From: Treponema sp. | GTDB lineage: Bacteria; Spirochaetota; Spirochaetia; Treponematales; Rectinemataceae | Direction of reading: 5' to 3' | DNA length: 6,125 nt | NCBI GenBank assembly: GCA_012516755.1 | Contig: JAAYWE010000165.1 | Location: 1 to 6,125, forward strand | Part shown: positions 5,661 to 6,125 of the stretch, one piece after another | How positions within the stretch are numbered: position 1 is the stretch's first letter | Layout: each line of letters opens with the position of its first letter | The notes under the pieces: generated by a model | Told to the model about the DNA's origin: nothing | The model's input: the letters and a program-made list of their open reading frames with translations, nothing else | The model's database searches: none | Position numbers and translations under genes: made by a program

Positions 5661-6125
5661 CTAATATATAGAACCAGTATTGACTATTGGCTGCGGATCC
5701 TTATTAGCGCACAATACGACAAGCAAATTGCTGACCATAGTAGCTTTTCGTTCCTCGTCCAAGTTTACGATATTCCTGTCGCTCAATTTAGCAAGAGCCA
5801 TCTCGACCATGCCTACGGCACCCTCTACGATCATCTGGCGAGCCGCAATGATAGCTGAAGCTTGTTGACGCTGAAGCATAGCGGCAGCAATCTCGGGAGC
5901 ATAAGAAAGATGAGTGATCCGCGCTTCCAATATTTCCAACCCTGCCATGTCCACTTTCTTCTGGACCTCTTCTTTAAGGCTCTCTGCTATCTCCTGGCAG
6001 CTTCCGCGAAGGGACTTTTCCCCTTCTTCTTCGGAAGCATCGTAGGGATAGAGCCTGACGATATTGCGCGCAGCGGAGTCGCACTGAATAGAGAGAAATT
6101 CGAAATAATTGTCCACATTGAATAC
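5661..6125 (-). CDS. SPFH/Band 7 (stomatin-prohibitin-like) protein, C-terminal part
   Basis: The frame is open to the right edge of the window, so the N-terminal part, with the expected membrane anchor and most of the SPFH core, lies outside. The apparent GTG start at 6116 is an internal Val. The visible 154 residues include YPYD (26-29), an acidic loop, SLRGS (38-42), an amphipathic helix (about 43-60), then EILEARITHLSYAPEIAAAM (64-83) and LQRQQASAIIAARQMIVEGA (84-103), a strongly conserved stretch of bacterial SPFH proteins, and a C-terminal helix ending near 139. SPFH proteins form ring or cage assemblies on membranes and organise microdomains or associated proteases. No specific client can be assigned here. 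The gene is followed at 110 bp by the small Arc-like gene and the ABC exporter on the same strand. Confidence 0.88.
   Translation of the reverse strand, partial: VFNVDNYFEFLSIQCDSAARNIVRLYPYDASEEEGEKSLRGSCQEIAESLKEEVQKKVDMAGLEILEARITHLSYAPEIAAAMLQRQQASAIIAARQMIVEGAVGMVEMALAKLSDRNIVNLDEERKATMVSNLLVVLCANKDPQPIVNTGSIY

Overview
The window holds two oppositely oriented gene blocks that converge near position 3210. There is no rRNA, tRNA, CRISPR array or recognisable transposase. Protein features point to a bacterium of moderate GC content. The gene styles (CsoR with an N-terminal CxxC, a YhaQ/YhaP-type exporter beside a stomatin-like protein) would fit an anaerobic spirochaete or Firmicute-like organism, but that is a tentative inference and nothing here fixes the taxon.

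Positions 1-307 contain no gene I can support. Positions 308-734 carry a promoter with two near-identical CsoR-type operators and the copper-sensing repressor gene csoR. Positions 769-3207 carry copA, a complete Cu(I)-exporting P1B-type ATPase. Together they form a self-contained copper-resistance operon: apo-CsoR should sit on the palindromes and silence the promoter, Cu(I) binding to Cys60/His85/Cys89 should release it, and CopA then pumps Cu(I) out of the cytoplasm. No CopZ chaperone gene is visible.

Positions 3216-6125 are on the minus strand. In transcription order they carry the C-terminal half of an SPFH (stomatin/prohibitin-like) protein running off the right edge, a 57-residue ribbon-helix-helix (Arc-like) protein, an ABC ATPase of the YhaQ/NatA type, and its ABC-2 permease partner of the YhaP/NatB type. 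The last three are tightly packed (21-bp gap, then an 8-bp overlap) and look like one operon. The SPFH gene is 110 bp upstream and may belong to the same transcript. An inferred role is membrane homeostasis or export under stress. The substrate cannot be read from the sequence.

The points most worth a second look are these. The ABC ATPase has no ATG, GTG or TTG at its expected start: a perfect Shine-Dalgarno precedes an in-frame ACG, and the first conventional start would delete the A-loop. The csoR promoter has one operator filling the -35/-10 spacer and a second just downstream of the start site. The SPFH-RHH-ABC exporter arrangement may be a functional module. CopA has an unusual 40-residue tail that ends 8 bp from the convergent permease gene, possibly an old junction.
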